23,610 nucleotides of DNA. Source: a virus. The stretch spans positions 1-23,610 of the IMG/VR virus record IMGVR_UViG_3300042324_001245; one strand, 5' to 3'. Both the position numbers and the translations under genes were made by a program. The notes beneath the pieces are model-generated. The model did not search any database and was not told the origin of the DNA. It saw only the letters and a list, made by a program, of their open reading frames with translations. Below, one piece after another: positions 23,585 through 23,610 of the stretch (the first letter of the stretch is position 1; the number at the start of each line of letters is the position of its first letter).

Positions 23585-23610
23585 TATTGTTGCTGTTATA
23601 CCACAGATCA

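Overview
This window looks like the late structural region of a marine T4-like myovirus, of the cyanophage/pelagiphage type. The evidence is a recognisable run of T4 homologues in T4 order: neck proteins gp13 and gp14, tail completion gp15, small and large terminase gp16 and gp17, sheath gp18, tube gp19 and portal gp20. The window is AT-rich, has T4-type late promoter boxes (NATAAATA or CTAAATA) about 25-44 nt before several genes, and carries 2-oxoglutarate/Fe(II) oxygenase genes of the kind common in marine T4-like phages. The host cannot be determined from this window: no photosynthesis or other host-diagnostic genes are present. Almost everything is on the minus strand, so genes are transcribed from high to low coordinates.

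Layout in transcription order. (1) 23534-21924: three overlapping minus-strand genes, with two possible glycosyltransferase-like proteins and a small coiled-coil protein. A plus-strand GT8-like glycosyltransferase (21112-21921) meets them tail to tail. (2) 20967-15294: a late operon with a small fibre-like structural protein, a cysteine-less glutaredoxin-like protein, a 1196-residue Gly-X-Y repeat protein, and two 2OG-Fe(II) oxygenases joined by ATGA overlaps. (3) 15224-10697: gp13-gp14-gp15-gp16-gp17 behind their own late promoter. (4) 10632-7672: gp18, gp19 and a small conserved phage protein. (5) 7599-4614: portal gp20 and a classical collagen-like fibre gene, after a hairpin terminator that has a late promoter box in its loop. 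(6) 4526-1: two small unknown genes, a 1059-residue tail fibre with seven carbohydrate-binding-like modules and a probable beta-helix, and the start of another fibre gene that runs off the left edge.

The most interesting combination is two collagen-like proteins in the same late region as two predicted prolyl/lysyl-hydroxylase-type oxygenases and up to three glycosyltransferase-like genes. In the 1196-residue protein most prolines are in the Y position of Gly-X-Y, the position hydroxylated by prolyl 4-hydroxylases. In the 458-residue protein the triplet lysines are in Y, the position hydroxylated by lysyl hydroxylases and then glycosylated in animal collagens. The first oxygenase gene overlaps the stop codon of the Gly-X-Y gene. 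A phage-encoded system for modifying collagen-like fibres is therefore a testable inference, not something the sequence proves.
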